From Hericium rajendrae (Eukaryota > Basidiomycota > Agaricomycetes > Russulales > Hericiaceae): a stretch of DNA of 64,000 bases. Every line of letters begins with the position of its first letter. Within the stretch, counting starts at the first letter, position 1. The position numbers were made by a program, and so were the translations under genes. Shown piece after piece: positions 33,978 through 44,387 of the stretch. The stretch lies in the NCBI GenBank assembly GCA_033439255.1, contig CM065879.1, positions 1,158,501 to 1,222,500 on the forward strand, written 5' to 3'. Under the pieces are notes generated by a model. It had not been told where the DNA came from. It saw only the letters and a program-made list of their open reading frames with translations, and did not search any database.

Positions 33978-35099
33978 CTAATATCCACAGTCCTGAAACC
34001 ACCCTGCTGCTTTTTCAGCTGTTATTGCATTTGCACAGGCCTCTAAGATGTCCAACTCCATGTTAGCACTATTACGCAGGGCCATACAGTGCCTCAAGAA
34101 ATAAGCCTTGACTGAACTCAACATTTTAGTATATGAGCATATAGTGTTAATATTTGTGAAACTCACCAGTACTAAAGCTTTCTTCAATTGGATTGAAGTC
34201 GGGAGAATAGGCAGGAAGGAAGACAAGAAGACATCCTTAAAATAAAGTACTATAAGCTTTCAGATCTCAAGATTCTTATTGAACTTGCACCTGAAGCTTG
34301 AATTAAATCTCTGAGTGCCTCACTTTTATGTATATTACAGTTGTCCATCACAAGGATGCTGCGATCCTGTGGATATGGGTTCATCATTGGAAGCTACAGA
34401 TAATTTAGCCACTTGAAATGCTGAGAGAATAAGTTCTAAACATACCAGATCACGAGCGACAAAGTCATAAAATTCCAGCCCATTAACAGATCCCGCGACA
34501 ACACGAGTTGCAATGTAGCCATCCAGTGTGAGTGCTGGGAGGAGACTGTAGCGTTGACCACGCTCATGTGGCATGATCTCGGTTGCTCGCTGACCAACTG
34601 CAGCCCGACCGTAATCACGTTCAAGATTACGGCCATCAAAGCTCGATTCGTCAATGAAGACATATTGAGCTGCAGCATAGTTCAGGGTTGTAGTGGCTCG
34701 CCATGCAGCACGGAGGGCTGGGTCACGCTGCGCAGCACATTTGTGGAGCCGTTTGTAGGTGAGGCCGATGGCTGAAAGTGTGTTGTGAAGGGCTCCGACA
34801 CTGATAGAGGTGTCATGAACAACGGCAAGCCATGCGACAATCTCGTCCAAATAGAGGGAGGGAAGATCGAGTAGAAGGTTGCGCATATCCTCGATGACCG
34901 TCGCATTGAGCAAACGAGGGCGTCCTCGATGAGGATGCGGAGGTATGACAGATCTGTGATGTTCAGCATAAGCTGCCCATCGACGGATACTGTCACGAGA
35001 AACATTCAAAGCAAGAATGATCTCGTCCTCGCCCCACCCATCTTCAAGGAGCTCGATTGCACGCCATTTGATGCCGGGGTCGATTTTCCGAAAGACCAT
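33978..35099 (-). CDS. Tc1/mariner DD34E transposase (DDE_3 type)
   Basis: Exons 35099-34446, 34393-34291, 34235-34167 and 34111-33978 join in frame to 319 residues. The N-terminus has two helix-turn-helix segments (WRAIELLEDGWGEDEIILAL; VGALHNTLSAIGLTYKRL) linked by HRGRPRLL, as in paired-type DNA-binding domains. The catalytic acids are visible: D in YVFIDESSFDG, D in LVMDNCNIHKSEALRD, and E in YSPDFNPIEESF. Exactly 34 residues separate the last two, hence DD34E. All four exons are open and the splice sites are canonical GT-AG, so the enzyme may be active. The protein ends GWFQDCGY, convergent with the accessory gene. Confidence 0.88.
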
Positions 35100-35139
35100 G
35101 ACTCAAATGAGAAGAACGGGGCAGAGAGTAACGGCCTGC

Positions 35140-35236
35140 AAGATTTCTCGAGTTTCTCGAGTTTCTCGAGTTTTTCGAGTTTTCGGGATTTCGCGGGGCG
35201 TTCAGGCGCGCCACGCAAGGTTTCCTGAAAGAGCAG
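35140..35236 (-). repeat. Right terminal inverted repeat of the transposon
   Basis: Read on the minus strand from 35236 it begins CTGCTCTTTCAGGAAACCTT and continues GCGTGGCGCGCCTGAACG, then four GAGAAACTC-type words. It pairs with 31484-31580 and is followed by TA. Confidence 0.8.
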
Positions 35237-35257
35237 TAAGATCAATTTGTAGAACTA

Positions 35258-36475
35258 CTGCTGATTTAGAAAACCTTGCGTGGCGCGCCCGAACGCGCGT
35301 CGAAATTCCGAAACTACCGAAAACTCGAGAAACTCGAAAAATTGCGCAGACTGTTACTCTCTGCCCATTTCTTCTCAGTCTTTCGGAAAATCGACTCCAG
35401 TATTAAATAGCATGTAATTGAACTCCTAAAGAATGGGTGGGGCAAGAATGCTGTTCTAAATCGGGAAGACCCTCTTACTACGAGACTTACGACTCACGAG
35501 GTCTCATTCAGAAAATACGAAGGCTCGGAACTCAGCAAAAGCTCATACGAGTCATAGGGGTTTGTTTTTTTGTTCTCCAAAATAGCCTACAGTAGTTACA
35601 TGAAAGATATGTACACTATAATTCCCTAGCTAGGTGGTTGACTTATGCATGTGTGGCATGGAGTGGTCTCGGGCAAATGGATGGGCCAGGATGCTCCAGC
35701 AGAATGCATAGGAGCGGAATGGGCATGCGGATGGGTTTTCCACGGGCGAATGGAGTGGGAGCGGGTATGAGCGAACGGGTGTGCGACGGGTGGGTAGGCA
35801 TGTGATGAGCGGGTTGGCATGCGACTGGCCGACGCGCGGGCGTGCTGCGGGCGCACGCGCATGTGTGCGTGCACGCATACATGTTGCTGGAGGACGGGGA
35901 GGACGCGCAGAGCCAGAGGTGAAGGAAGGAAGGAAGTGCATGCAGCCAGCGAGTATACAGCATGCATGCTCCCGACGTGGGCACGTACTCGTCGTGCTGG
36001 CCTTCATGGTTGTGATCCTCAGCTTGCTCGTGCGAACGGCTCTTGACAGGCCTGTTAGTTCGGTATGACATGCGAGTGCGTGGGGGAATGCGAAGCATGA
36101 GAGGGCCACTATTCGACAACAGGCATCCAGTCGAAATGCATTTCGTCATGTTTGCAGAATCACCTTCAAGTCCAGCTGATCTATCTCCTTGTCATCTTTG
36201 TCATGTAACCCTTCTGAACCGTCGTCCATGCAGGGTTCGTCACGGACGATGCCTTTTTCATTACTGACGCTGATGACCTCGGAGACGGGCATTTCGCAGA
36301 AAGGGAGTGACAGATAGCAATAATAACGAGATAACGAGAGTTTAGGACATGTAAAAGATGATTATATGAGGTGTATAAGGTGAGCTAGAGTTTTTCTGAG
36401 TTTCTCGAGTTTTTGTGAGTTTCGGAATTTCGCCGCGCGTTCAGGCGCGCCACGCAAGGTTTTCTAAATCAGCAG
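35258..36475. mobile_element. Non-autonomous derivative of the same transposon family
   Basis: This 1.2-kb element has its own pair of inverted repeats of about 85 bp, both beginning CTGCTGATTTAGAAAACCTT. They differ from the neighbour's termini (CTGCTCTTT..). TA dinucleotides flank it at 35256-35257 and 36476-36477. There is no transposase. On the minus strand near 36275 the interior keeps a decayed start of the accessory gene (MPVSEVISVS.., compare MPNSEVISIS..), then DEPCMDDGSEG and the PVKSRSHEQAE segment. It is therefore an internally deleted copy in opposite orientation. Only 21 bp separate it from the larger element. Confidence 0.8.
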
Positions 36476-36649
36476 TAAGAACGAATCGATTACGGGTCCT
36501 TGGCTCCAAGCGTCCGCTTTTCACGAGGAGTCTTCACGCTCTTGACGTTGACGGTAACAGACGGTAACCAGTGACCAGTGCATGCCTGCGTTGAGCAGAA
36601 ACGTTTCGAACATCCTCGCCTTTCGGAGTTTCAATCATCCAGCTTGCTT

Positions 36650-36655
36650 TATATA
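36650..36655 (+). promoter_or_regulatory. Probable TATA box of PPX1
   Basis: TATATA lies 38 bp upstream of the PPX1 start codon at 36693. The position is close to the ATG, so transcripts would have a very short leader. Confidence 0.4.
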
Positions 36656-36692
36656 CACCCCTCGAGCAGTTGTCGTCCCTCGACCTGCCTCC

Positions 36693-38023
36693 ATGCGCAG
36701 GCTCTCCGTCTTCAGGAAGCCCCGCGACCATGCCACCGCAACGACGACGAGTAGTGACCAGTCGAATCTGTCGCACTTTTTGCAGCTGCAGAAGGTGAAC
36801 TATCTCAAGGCAGTCGACCAGGGTCAGGCAAAGCAATGGACAGTCGTCATGGGCAATGAGGCCGGCGGTACGTGCCCTCTTCCACCTCGCCTGAGATCCT
36901 TCCACTTCTACTGACGGTGTCTCCAGACCTTGACTCCCTTGCGTCCGCCATTGCCTACGCGTGGTATGCCACCAACACTCGCAGGAGCCTCACCGTGCCT
37001 CTCGTCCAATCCCCACACGCCGACCTCCCTCTCCGTGCCGAGAACCTCCACACGCTCGCGCTAGCTGGGATCGATCCGGACCGTGATCTCCTCTGTCTCG
37101 ACGACGCGCCGCCCCTCCCACTCCCCTCCGACAAATTCGCCCTGGTCGATCATAACACCCTCAACTCGCGTTTTGCCCACCCCGGCGCCCGGGTCATCGC
37201 CGTCATCGACCACCACGCCGACGAGGGAAACCACATCGACACGGCCGACCCGCGCATCGTTGCCGTCCCCACTGGCTCTTGCGCGTCCCTCGTCACGTCG
37301 CTTCTTCGCGACGCCCCTGACACGCCCCCAGAACTTGCAACCATTCTCCTTGCCGCCATCTGCATCGACACCGACGGCCTCAAACTTGGCGGCAAGGCCG
37401 AGCAGGCCGACCGCGACGCGGTCGCGTTCCTCCTCCCGCGCTCCACCCTCGCACAGCAGCAGCCCTCCTCCCCCACACGCAGCACCACCTTCGCCACCGC
37501 CGCTGAGCCCGCGCTGCAGCGCCTCACCGCCGACCTGCAGGCGAAGAAGTTCGCCCTCGCGCACCTCAGCACGCGCGACCTCCTCCGCCGCGACTGCAAG
37601 GAATACACCTTCGGCACCGTGCACGTCGGGCTCGCGACCGTGCCGCTCGCGCTCAAGGCCTGGCTCGGCACGGACACCGAGAACTGGGCGTGCGCGAATG
37701 CGTGGATGGAGGAGCGCAACCTCGATGCGCTCGGCATGCTCACGTCGTACCGCGACGAGCGCAAGCTCACCGCCTCCGGCCGCGGGAAACACCAGCGTGA
37801 GCAGTTGTGGCTGCTCCGCACCGGTAAAGAGCCGTGGGCCCCGCGGCTCTGGGCGGGCCTCGAGGCCGCGCGCGAGCTGCACCTCAAGCGCAAGGACGTG
37901 CGCAAGTACGCCGGCGCTGGGTACGAGACGCGTGCGCACGTGTACAAGCAGGGCAATGCTAGCGCGACACGCAAGGTCATCGCGCCGCTCGCTCGTGCCA
38001 TTCTCGAGGGCGCGTCCGCGTGA
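36693..38023 (+). CDS. PPX1: Exopolyphosphatase (DHH/DHHA2 family)
   Basis: Ppx1 hydrolyses terminal phosphates from long-chain inorganic polyphosphate in cytosol and mitochondria. Exon 1 is 36693-36867, and after a 59-nt intron exon 2 runs 36927-38023, giving 423 residues, close to the family length. The metal-binding DHH motifs are visible: the junction restores VVMGNEAGDLDSLASA (DxD), then ALVDHN, and VIAVIDHHADEGNH (the DHH signature). TGSCASLV follows, and the C-terminal DHHA2 domain includes ARDLLRRDCKEY and LGMLTSYRDE. The N-terminal HFLQLQKVNYLKAV is like yeast Ppx1. The ORF is strongly GC-biased with a large antisense open frame, a composition artefact. It lies just right of the transposon pair, about 220 bp from its end. 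Confidence 0.9.
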
Positions 38024-38429
38024 GCGCGACGTACTTGGTCCCAGGGGGATATAAGGAAAAGTACTTGGCTGAAAGATATAGATGGGAGATATAGCTAATG
38101 ATCAGTCACGTAGATGTAGTCTTAATTGCGCTCTTGTTAATGCTCGCACTGCATAAGTAGGATACCCACGCGTCGATATGCTACCACAGGTTTAATGTTA
38201 TGGCAACGTATTATTCTTGACCTCGATTCGCGTCTGCAGCAAGTCCGTACGCTCTGTCATTTCTGCGTCAAATCATCACTATGCTACAGCGTAAAAGACT
38301 CCTGAACTAGATTTCCAACCAGGTATGTATGATACAGACTCGTAAAACAAAATAACATCGCGGTCATCGCTACACTGCAATAGCGCTACACTCATAATCG
38401 TAACCATCACCGTAATCGTAGTAACACTC
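38024..38429. other. Convergent intergenic region
   Basis: This AT-richer DNA lies between the convergent ends of PPX1 and the kinase-like gene. No coding signal is seen; it should hold both 3' UTRs. Confidence 0.6.
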
Positions 38430-41366
38430 CTACCGAGGCTGCTCGCCCTCCGCAGGATCGAACCGCTCCGCGCACACGACGGCCATGCGCTCGCGCTCAA
38501 ACAGCCGCCAGAGCGGCACGCCCCCCGCACCGCCGTACATCGCGCGCCACCGCGCGTCCTGCGGGCGCTGGTACCCCGGGAGGTGCTGCACGGGACGGTG
38601 CGGGAGCGTGGGGAAGGCTGGACGGGATATCAGCACGGAGCGAGACAAAGAGGGAGGGACGCACGTGGATGTTGGCGACCGCGGACGGCGGCCCAGGAGG
38701 ACGTGGTTGTGCTGTGTGCACAAACCGATGAGTGGAGGCACGGAGGTATATAGACGGTGCACGCACATCTCCTCGAAGAACTTATGCTCCGTCAGATCGA
38801 GCCCGCGCAAGTCAGGGTCCAGCTGTAGCATCTGTGTCCGCGTCAGCACGGACGCACGGAAAATGAGAACGGAACGGTGCTCACGGCGCTGAGAAAGCCC
38901 ACGAGCGTCCACGACGGCGGCGGCACGTGCATATTCTTCGCGAGCTGCGCGACAATGTGCGCGTCCATCCGCTGCTGGTCCACCGCGAAGTTCGTGCTCC
39001 GCTCCAGCTCAGGCGGCATGCTCTCGCGCCGCGTGCGCGCAAGCGTCTGCCCGGCATCAGCACCGCTCTTGGCCGCGAAAGGGGGAAAGAAAGACGCACC
39101 ACGCCCGCGACGAGCACGAGCACGCACACGCCGAGCGACCACCAGTCCACCGCAGGCGTGTACGCGCCCGGCCGCGCGCCCGCGTCCTGCATCTCCGGCG
39201 CGCGGAACTCGCGCGCGCCGAGGTGCTTCCCCCGCGCGCGCACGAGGCCCTCCGCGACCAGCGCCGCGCTGTTGAAGTCGGAGAGCACGACGTGCCCCGC
39301 GCCGTCGATCAGGACGTTCGCCGGCGTGATGTCGTTGTGCACGATGCCTTGCGCGTGCAGGTGCTCGATGGCGAGGATCTGGGGGTGCGCGTGCGTGAGT
39401 GGAATGGTGGAGAGCGCAGGGGGAGAGTAGGCGGACCAGTTCGGCGGCGACGAGCATCACTGTGTGCTCGTCCAGCTCGCCACGCAGCGCGTCCAGGTCC
39501 CCGCCCGGACAATACGGCTTCACACAACCACATCAGCACCCACACCGGAACCGAACCCGCACAACGCACCGTGACGAAACACAGCTGGCTCCGGAACGTC
39601 GCCCAGAACCAGCGCTCGACGCCCCTGGGCGGCGCCGCAACAAAAGGGCCGGGCGCGCGCCGCAGCACCTGCAGCACCTTCAGCTCGCGCACGACCGCCT
39701 CCGCGTGCGCGCCGCCCATCGGCCCGCCGAACTGTGTGCACTTGAGCGCGTGCAGCGCGCCGGAGCGGTGCTGCGCGACGTGCACGGAGCCGAGCGCACC
39801 GCACGCGACGAACGCGCGTACGGCCCACTCGCGCCGGTGCGCGAAGGCGCGCGCGGGGAGCTGCAAGTGCGCGCCGAGCGACGGGAGCGACGAGTGCGGG
39901 TGCACGAGCGCGTAGGTGAGCAGCGCGCTGTCGGGGTGTGCGTGCGCGTACGTCCGCAGCGCGCTTTCGGGGTAGAAGACGCCGAGCACGAGGAGCTCGA
40001 TGTAGATCGGGAGCGGCGTCTTGTCGAGGACGGGGGCTGGTGAGTCCTTGACGGGCGGGTCCTGGAAGAGGTCGTGCGGCCCGCGCTCGGCGAGCGTGCT
40101 GTCCTCGGGGATGTCCTCGTGCGGAGAGGCATTCGTTGGCTCCTCAGGGACGTTGTTGCGCATTCTCGGGCTCGAGGATGGGGTCGCATCTTGCTCCGGT
40201 ACCGGGTCTTGCTGGATATTGTGCCCCTGCGCGAGCCAGAACTGAGTCTTCATGACCCCGAGACTCGTGTCGTCGTATACACTGCCCAGCCGATCCCGTA
40301 TCTGCCGGAGGGGCAGCACAATGTACTGCTCGCCCTCGCTAGTCTGCGTCTGTGCCTCGGCCGCCTGATGCCCCTCCTCTTCCACATCCTTCGCCTCCTC
40401 GCCGTCCAACATGCTCCGCGCCTCCGACTGTCCCGCACCCTCCAACATCATCATCACCGGCGCCTCAAGTGCCTCCTCGTCCGGCGGCAGCGCGGTGAAC
40501 GACCACCGCGTCCGCCGCAGCGGTGCGAACACCGCGCGCGTCGACGCCGCGTCGTCCGCCCAGCTCACGCTCGACCCATATACCGCGTTGTACAGCCCCG
40601 TGCGGCGCAGGCTCGGGCTCGACACTGCCGTCTCCGGCTCCGGCGTCGACGCGTGCAAATGCGGGCTGCTCCCGCTCTTGTCGGCGTGCGCATCCGCGCT
40701 CGCGTCCACGTGCGAGGACTCATGCTTCGACGACGACGACGACGACGTATCCGAGAGCGACGTGCTCGCGTCCGAGAAGCGCGGGATCACAGGCGGCGGG
40801 TCGCGCGCGCGGTGCTTCACAGGCGCGAGGGGCGTCGGCGGCAGGGGCTTGTCCCTGTCACTCTGGCGCGTCGACGGGCGCGGACCCGCGAACATATCAT
40901 GCACGCGCCGCTCCGCATGCGCCTCCGACGCCGAGCGCGCGCGGCCGCCTGTCCTCTGCCGCGCGGCGAAGGGCACGGGCAGCACGGGCGCGGGCGACAC
41001 GCCCCGCGGCGGGCCATGCATATCGGAGTTCGTCCGCGTCCTCGTCCTGTGCACATGTACATCCGAGGGCGTCCTGGTCCGCGACCCCGTCGTCGCTGTG
41101 TCCATGGACGCGCGCTGCGGCCCGTACCGCTGCAGCCCCAGCCCCCCGTCCGCCGCGATGAGGAAGTGCGCCTGTTCCTGCCTGCCTCTCTGGAGCAGCG
41201 GCCCCGGCCCCGGCTGCCGCGGCAGGCGCAGGTCGTCGTCGGCCTCGGCCTCGCTGCGCCGTCGGCCGCGGCGGAAGGGCCACCTGCGCCGCTCGTGCGG
41301 CCGCTCGTCCTTCTTCGTGCTTGTCGTCAGTGCGCGCCGGAGCGAGGTGAATATGCCTGGCGCCAT
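38430..41366 (-). CDS. Kinase-fold protein with degenerate active-site motifs
   Basis: The start ATG 41366 gives MAPGIFTSLRRALTTSTKKD. A long first exon (41366-39570) encodes about 470 residues of Ser/Pro/Asp-rich disordered sequence, then IYIELLVLGVFYPES and the start of a kinase domain (ALGSVHVAQHRSGALHALKC). After introns come VTPYCPGGDLDALRGEL and the loop VHNDITPANVLID, then SDFNSA, and VDWWSLGVCVLVLVAG. The HRD arginine is Asn, the usual loop Lys is Thr, and DFG is DFN. The loop Asp and Asn and the DFx Asp remain. It could be a weak kinase or a pseudokinase. C-terminal exons include LDLTEHKFFEEM and end GEQPR. Splicing there is approximate. It resembles the kinase at 16517 only in general plan. 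Confidence 0.7.
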
Positions 41367-42879
41367 CGTGATCTTCGCATGAATCGGGTCCTGGGATGGG
41401 AAACCGTGCACGCCACACGCGGCGTTCAAGTGCGCTTCGAGTGGCGGGCCCGAGCACTGCGATCGATGGAAGTGTGAATCAGGCACTGGAGCGGTGCCGC
41501 GTGTGTATTGTGGTCGTTTCCTAGAGTGGGGTATGGCGCGAGCGGGGAAGGCGAAGGGATCAGCGGAATGAACGCGGTGAGCATGCAGGTACGCGCAGGA
41601 CGTCGACGCCCAAATGAGGAATGCGACGCACCTGGCTAGCGCCAATCTTCCTCAAGCACTCCGTCTCGGTTTCCGAAGCCGAAAAAGCAGAGCATCGTGG
41701 GCAGCACGTCCTCGCACTTATCTATCCGCAGATTAGCCGAGTGCATTGTTGCGCATTCGTCGACACTGCGAGCTAATTGGGTTTAAACTTTGGACACGTA
41801 CAGCGGAGATATCAGGATCACGCACCGCATCTCGCCGACACAAAATGAACTGGGCGCTACATGGATGCAATGTCTTTTGTTGTTCTTTTGGATGTCTTGA
41901 TTTTCGATGAATGGTCATTCGAAATCTGATGGTGAGAAGAGAGAAGACGAGAGCACGTGAGCAACGTACGACGCGAGCGCTGGATTGCGAAGGCGTCAAA
42001 ACACAAAGGAAGAGAAGGGAAAGGACGTTGGGCAGCAAAGGGATTGGGCTATCGCAGTGCGGAGCGATGCCATCTATGTGTACGTACGAAGAACAACAAA
42101 AGTCCACGGATATAGAAATTGGATATTTGCATGACACAAAAGGTCGGATCAATGCACCGCGGTGGCCTTGTTTTCTGATCGGTGTGAGAATATGCCGCTT
42201 GCCTTTGGCCTTGTGAGACGTCGATAATCCCAGCTCCCCTTCATCTCGAAGAGAACATTTAGGGAAGGCTCTGAAAAGGTTGATGGCCGGTCGTCGAGCA
42301 AGCTGCCGACAGAACAGAAGGAAGCAGCTACAGAAAGTCACCTGTAGCCCAGGATGATTTCCGAGATATGTAAGAAATCGTGAGGTTGGTACGTACGGAC
42401 ACACTAGTAGGAAAGCCTAACGGACATTGACTGTTCCCGCCGATCGAAAGGTATCAGCGGACCTACGCAATAATGACGAACATGAGTACAAAGGTGACGT
42501 TCAAAGAAAGGAAAACCATACCTATACTGTCCTTAGTCCCAGGATCTCCCGTCCATAAGACTGTCAGAGGTCAGCAGAAGCACAAAGATAGATACACCAA
42601 TGTTGCATAGATCCCTTACAAAAGTTTAGTTCATTAAAAACCGCGTACCTGCATACAAAGACCGCGCCTGGCCTCTCGATCCACTTAAATCTGTGTTTGG
42701 AACCGGGTATCAAGAGGAGCGCTGACCGACTCCCCGAAATCAGACAACGCAGAATTACAATCCTGTCGCGACCTGATGCGCATATACAAACATACAATCG
42801 TCCAATGATCCGTTTGCTGAAAAGCTAGACTTACATTTCACAAACATCCCCTTCCCTCGCCAACATTGTACTCATCTCA
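41367..42879. other. 1.5-kb stretch without a recognised gene
   Basis: It holds the upstream region of the kinase-like gene and the 3' side of the reductase gene. A minus-strand open frame at 41733-42404 is long (223 codons) but shows no domain and has composition unlike the neighbouring genes. I call nothing here. Confidence 0.45.
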
Positions 42880-43886
42880 TCAAATTAGCCCTGGAAGCAC
42901 GGCCCATCTCCCCTTCGGATACGCTTCTCCAAACCGCTGCTTGTACCACCGATGGCCCCTCACCGCGCGCGGCACCATCGTCAGCACTTCCGCCATGAGG
43001 AACGCCCACGGCGGGGAGACTGAGTCCGCGAATGGGACCAGCAGCGCCCTAGCCTCGCTCCAATGTCTGCCAGCCAGCACCGTCAGCAGCACTTGCGCGG
43101 GCGGTAACAGCGACAGCGCGGGCGCGGGCGACGCAGCAAGTGCGTAGCCGAGCCATTCGACCCACTCTGAGAGGTAGTTCGGGAAGGACACGTATTTGTA
43201 GAGCAGCCCGTGTGGGATGGCGTAGTGTTCGCCGGGCGGTGTGTGTTCTGTCGCCTTTGCCTTGCCTTTGCGCGCGCGGCGTCGGATGTCGAGCAGGATA
43301 TCGTCGTGCATGATGTTCCCAACAAACCCCACACCCCAAAGTAGAAGGCCGACCCAGAAGCGCGGAGAAGCGTAGGCATTCGTGAGGAAGGCGGCGGTGG
43401 AAGTGGAGCTGAGGTAGGAAGCGAGCAGGAAGCCGTTGGGGATGTTGAAGAGAAGGGCGGAAAAGACGACGGCGGGGTGGCTGGGCGAGCGAGAAGGTGT
43501 GCGCAAAGGCGAGATAAGCGCGCGGTTGAGGTAGTGTATGAGGTATAGGGATGCGAGAAGGGTTTGGGGATCGGGGATCGGGGACGAGAAAGAGGGGAGC
43601 GGGAGCGAATTTGGCGAGAAGGGGTGGATGAAGAAGGCAGTGATAAGGAAAGATATAGGAGCAACAATTTCCATCGTTATCCAGCCCTTAATGCCGTCGA
43701 TGGCGAATAGACTTGTGGGGTCGGAGAAGCGACCGAAGGGGGCGTCGTAGAAGAGGGTGACCGGGAAGATGACGGTCGGTAGGAAGACGAACCATCGTTT
43801 CGTGACTAGATAGTGTCAGCGCTTCCGCTGAGATAGTAGAAATCATACACACCAGTATAGAGGGTAGCATAATCGATGTGCGGCAT
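42880..43886 (-). CDS. 3-oxo-5-alpha-steroid 4-dehydrogenase family protein
   Basis: This family reduces a delta-4 double bond in steroids or the alpha-saturated bond of polyprenols with NADPH, in the ER membrane. Exon 1 (43886-43853) gives MPHIDYATLYTG and exon 2 (43805-42880) the rest, 319 residues in all. Hydrophobic segments include FVFLPTVIFPVTLFY, EIVAPISFLITAFFI and FWVGLLLWGVGFVGN. The C-terminal NADPH-binding region shows the family pattern YAIPHGLLYKYVSFPNYLSE, WVEWLGYALA, and GHRWYKQRFGEAYPKGRW. Such C-terminal motifs are conserved from plants (DET2) to mammals (SRD5A). Which substrate the fungus uses is not known. It is head-to-head with ISD11, 151 bp between start codons. Confidence 0.85.
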
Positions 43887-43948
43887 GCTGACGACGAGGA
43901 CGACAGCGACGAGGACGCGAGGACGTGTTGGACGAGGAGCGCGTCCTA

Positions 43949-43974
43949 ACGCGTGACTCACGCGCGTGACGTCA
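43949..43974. promoter_or_regulatory. bZIP-type sites in a bidirectional promoter
   Basis: TGACTCA (AP-1/Gcn4-like) at 43954-43960 and the palindrome TGACGTCA (CRE) at 43967-43974 lie 7 bp apart in the 151-bp region between the reductase and ISD11 start codons. An ACGCGT overlaps the left end (43949-43954). They are the known targets of fungal bZIP factors; use here is inferred. Confidence 0.5.
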
Positions 43975-44037
43975 CTAGCCTCGCTCACTCAGCTCAGACG
44001 CCTGCGCCGTCCAGCTTGCTCTTACCGACCTACCACC

Positions 44038-44387
44038 ATGGCCGCCGTTACCCCACCTTCATCGAGATCTATCCTCCAGCTCTATGCCAACATGCTCCGT
44101 GCATCCCGCTCCTTCTCATCCTATAATTTCCGTCAGTACTTCGTCCGCCGCACGAAAGACACATTCCGCGAGATCCAGGTTGGTCTCTCTTCATAACCGC
44201 CCAGCTTTACCTGTACTGACTCATCGCACAGAATGAGACGGATCCCGCGCGCTTATCTGCATTCTACAACGATACCGCGAAAGAGCTCGCTGTGCTGAAA
44301 CGCGCTGGTATCGTCAACCAGCTCTACGGCGGATGGAGACTCGTTGTGGAGAAGCAGAAGCCGTCGCGCGAGCGGGGCGATACCTGA
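44038..44387 (+). CDS. ISD11: LYR-motif protein Isd11 (LYRM4)
   Basis: Isd11 binds and stabilises the mitochondrial cysteine desulfurase Nfs1 and is required for iron-sulfur cluster assembly. Exon 1 is 44038-44178, exon 2 is 44232-44387, total 98 residues, normal for the family. The motif ILQLYANMLRASRSFSSYNF (LYR family, here LYA) is followed by RQYFVRRTKDTFRE and, after the intron, ARLSAFYNDTAKELAVLKRA. The start sits in a good context (CCACCATGG). The intron donor is GTTGGT, which is unusual but the join is in frame. It shares a short promoter with the reductase gene. Confidence 0.88.

Larger units (their letters stand above)
31484..35236. mobile_element. Tc1/mariner-superfamily DNA transposon, apparently complete, two convergent genes
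   Basis: The element is 3.75 kb and is bounded by inverted repeats of about 95 bp that both begin CTGCTCTTT(T/C)AGGAAACC. It is flanked by TA on both sides (31482-31483 and 35237-35238), as expected for TA target duplication by Tc1/mariner transposases. Inside are a plus-strand accessory gene (31688-33785) and a minus-strand DD34E transposase (33978-35099) that converge, with about 190 bp between their stop codons. Both genes can be spliced without stops or frameshifts, so the copy could be autonomous. The sub-terminal DNA is full of CGAGAAACTC words, likely transposase binding sites. Confidence 0.85.

Noticed and set aside
31484-36475. A single 5-kb transposon with internal inverted repeats
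   Set aside because: The outer and inner termini match in pairs (CTGCTCTTT with CTGCTCTTT, CTGCTGATT with CTGCTGATT), and TA pairs flank each element separately, so two elements fit better.
40074-41477. 467-codon plus-strand open frame over the kinase-like gene
   Set aside because: It is very Arg-rich, lies antisense to a well-supported exon, and is explained by high GC content with few stop codons. Similar shadows occur over PPX1 (37061-37939), MCM4 and the Ser-rich gene.
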